A stretch of 15,176 nucleotides of DNA, from NCBI GenBank assembly GCA_036263155.1, contig DATAHN010000068.1, positions 1 to 15,176 of the forward strand, given 5' to 3'. The stretch comes from DASUBN01 sp036263155 (GTDB lineage: Bacteria; Pseudomonadota; Gammaproteobacteria; Natronospirales; REEB76). A program made the position numbers and the translations under genes. Of the stretch, positions 13,762 to 15,176 are shown piece by piece (positions within the stretch are counted from its first letter, which is position 1; every line of letters starts with the position of its first letter). The notes under the pieces are model-generated. The model was given only the letters and a program-made list of their open reading frames with translations, ran no database searches and had not been told where the DNA came from.

Positions 13762-14328
13762 TCAGACTGCGTGTGGCCAGAGCCACATGAACACCGCGGC
13801 CATCACCAGCGAGTACAGCAGCGCATCCACCAGGTCCTTGGACGCCGCCTTCCAGGGCTGGCCGTACCAGATCACCATCGGGAGGGTGCCGAAGCCGAAG
13901 GCCATCAGGCCGACGGTGGTGATCACGCGGAACACGTGCATGGGCGCGTCACCCGCGGGGAGCGTGATGCTGCCGAGGTAGCCGGCGAACACGGCCGCCA
14001 GCAGGCAGAACGCGAACCACTGGCCGAGGCTCTTGCCCATGTTGAACACGCCATTGGCACGCACGATCATGAAGCCCACCGGGCCTTCGGTGAACTTCTG
14101 CAGCGTGGCTGGATCCTTCATGGTCTCGGGAGGGCAGTAGGGGACCATGTACATGCCGGGCGCCGGGCTGCCCTTGCGGATGGCGGCGCGCACCTCGTCC
14201 TCGTTGGAGAACTTGTGGTAGTCGGGGCGGTGCCAGAACTGCAGCACCATGTGCACGATGCTGCTGGCGGCGAAGATGCCGATGGCGGCCACCACGATAG
14301 GCAGCCAGAGCTGGGCGAGTGAGACCAT
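13762..14328 (-). CDS. 4-TM membrane protein of unknown function
   Basis: A 188-residue protein I cannot assign to a named family. Four membrane helices are visible at about 7-31, 100-122, 134-155 and 165-185. Between helices 1 and 2 lies a soluble loop of about 65 residues (HRPDYHKFSNEDEVRAAIRK, PAPGMYMVPYCPPETMKDPA and FTEGPVGFMIV). PGMYMVPYC with a single Cys is the most distinctive stretch. The first 30 residues could also be read as a signal anchor. GGAG lies seven bases before the ATG at 14328. The gene seems monocistronic, with a terminator at 13714-13743. Its length and clear ribosome-binding site make it a real gene, and I have a general memory of similar uncharacterised proteins in soil bacteria. 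Confidence 0.78.
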   Translation of the reverse strand: MVSLAQLWLPIVVAAIGIFAASSIVHMVLQFWHRPDYHKFSNEDEVRAAIRKGSPAPGMYMVPYCPPETMKDPATLQKFTEGPVGFMIVRANGVFNMGKSLGQWFAFCLLAAVFAGYLGSITLPAGDAPMHVFRVITTVGLMAFGFGTLPMVIWYGQPWKAASKDLVDALLYSLVMAAVFMWLWPHAV

Positions 14329-14397
14329 GGCGGGACTCCCTTGGGATCTGTTATGGGACCGACGGATTCTACCTCCGCCGGGGCCCGCCGGAAGGGA

Positions 14398-14850
14398 CTA
14401 TCTGCCGAGGCTGCGGCCGCCGGGCACCTCGTTCAGCAGCAGCCAGTACAGGCCGAGCTGGCTCACCACCTTGGCGAACTCCGCGAACACCACCGGCTTC
14501 CTGACGTAGCTGTTGGCGCCGCTCCTGTAGCTGCGCACCATGTCCTCCTCCTCGCTGGAGGAGGTGAGCACCACCACCGGGATGCCGCGGGTGCGCTCGT
14601 CCTTGCGCATGCGGTTCAGCACGTCGATGCCGTCGAGCTTGGGCAGCTTGAGGTCCAGCAGCACCACCGCCGGCATGCGCGAGGTATCGCGCTTGGCGAA
14701 CATGCCGCCGCCGAACAGGAAGTCCAGTGCCTCCACGCCGTCGCGCACCACGTGCACGTCGTTGGCGAGGCCGGCATCATGGAGCGAGCGCAGCGTCATC
14801 TCCTCGTCGTCCGGGTTGTCCTCCACGATCAGGATCATCATCTCTTCCAT
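14398..14850 (-). CDS. Single-domain response regulator (Rcp1-like)
   Basis: A 150-residue receiver-only response regulator. The acidic pocket is VEDNPDDEE (E10, D11), the phosphoacceptor is D66 in VVLLDLKLPKLDG, the switch Thr is T96 in VVVLTSSSEEED, and the conserved Lys is K118 in YVRKPV. The start ILIVEDNPDDEEMTLRSL and the GLYWLLLNE tail are characteristic of the Rcp1/CheY-like group that receives phosphate from phytochrome-like or other PAS/GAF histidine kinases and has no DNA-binding domain. AGAGGA lies just upstream of the ATG. It follows the kinase gene by 21 bases and is surely its partner. The output is probably a protein-protein interaction or a phosphorelay. Confidence 0.94.
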   Translation of the reverse strand: MEEMMILIVEDNPDDEEMTLRSLHDAGLANDVHVVRDGVEALDFLFGGGMFAKRDTSRMPAVVLLDLKLPKLDGIDVLNRMRKDERTRGIPVVVLTSSSEEEDMVRSYRSGANSYVRKPVVFAEFAKVVSQLGLYWLLLNEVPGGRSLGR

Positions 14851-14871
14851 GTCAGTCCTCTGTGGTGGCGC

Positions 14872-15176
14872 TCAGGCCGGCGCGCGCGGCGGCTCGGCGC
14901 GGTCCTCGTTCACCGTGAAGAAGAAGGTGGCACCCTTGTCGGGCTTGGCCTGGCACCAGATGCGGCCGCCGTGGCGGAACACGATGCGTTGCACGGTGGC
15001 GAGGCCGATGCCGGTGCCCGGGAACTCGTGCACGCCGTGCAGCCGCTGGAACGCGCCGAACAGCTTGTCGGAGTAGGCCATGTCGAAGCCGGCGCCGTTG
15101 TCGCGCACGAACATCACCTGCCGCGCGCCCTCCTGCATCATGCCGAACTCGATCTTGGCCTCCGGCACCTTGGAGG
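14872..15176 (-). CDS. Sensor histidine kinase, C-terminal ATPase part (runs off window)
   Basis: The last 100 or so residues of a histidine kinase; the sensor, dimerisation domain and N-box are beyond the window edge. The HATPase_c domain shows the G1 box VRDNGAGFDM, the F box KLFGAFQRLH and the G2 box GTGIGLATV, then the final strand GATFFFTV. The frame remains open to base 15176; the GTG at 15168 is internal (a Val), not a start. This ATPase subtype (YSDKLFGAFQRLH, RIVFRHGGRIW) is usual in phytochrome-like and PAS/GAF-containing kinases that pair with Rcp1-type regulators, as here. The sensed signal cannot be told from this fragment. Confidence 0.93.
   Translation of the reverse strand, partial: SKVPEAKIEFGMMQEGARQVMFVRDNGAGFDMAYSDKLFGAFQRLHGVHEFPGTGIGLATVQRIVFRHGGRIWCQAKPDKGATFFFTVNEDRAEPPRAPA

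Noticed and set aside
1..15176. CRISPR array, insertion sequence, prophage or integron signature
   Set aside because: No regularly spaced direct repeats, transposase, integrase or phage genes are seen. Base composition and gene style are uniform.

Overview
The window is about 15 kb of GC-rich, densely coded bacterial chromosome. I read it as gammaproteobacterial, from RlmJ and an E. coli-like TatC. Paired peptide transporters and many small palindromic intergenic repeats suggest the Xanthomonadales/Nevskiales side, but that placement is inference. Nothing indicates a phage, plasmid, insertion sequence, CRISPR array, rRNA or tRNA.

Layout, left to right. Positions 1-1049 hold the 3' part of tatC and an overlapping GNAT acetyltransferase. 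Positions 1050-1353 are non-coding, with an inverted-repeat cluster and a structured leader for the next gene. Positions 1354-4934 hold two convergent peptide transporters of unrelated families, POT (+) and OPT (-), separated by a bidirectional terminator. Next come a divergent EamA/DMT exporter, a large palindromic repeat, a GT39/ArnT-type membrane glycosyltransferase (-) and rlmJ (+). A TetR regulator with a two-site operator follows, in an apparent operon with a HutD/Ves-family cupin.

Positions 9907-12029 (-) form the most distinctive block, a tight four-gene operon. In transcription order it encodes a small 4-TM protein made of two similar halves, a DUF2231 membrane protein, a SufR-like regulator with three cysteines spaced C-x12-C-x27-C, and a CPFC peroxiredoxin-like protein. 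It has a good sigma70-type promoter with a palindrome lying over the predicted start of transcription. I read it as a self-regulated redox or Fe-S-responsive unit with a membrane arm. Its function is not known to me.

The right end holds a hemerythrin-like protein with a lysine where a metal-ligand carboxylate is expected, a periplasmic PD40 beta-propeller protein, a bidirectional terminator, a 4-TM protein of unknown function, and an Rcp1-like single-domain response regulator. The response regulator lies 21 bp downstream of a histidine kinase gene that runs off the window edge.

Family assignments rest on motifs and remembered family patterns. No database search was possible. The regulatory sites are read by eye.
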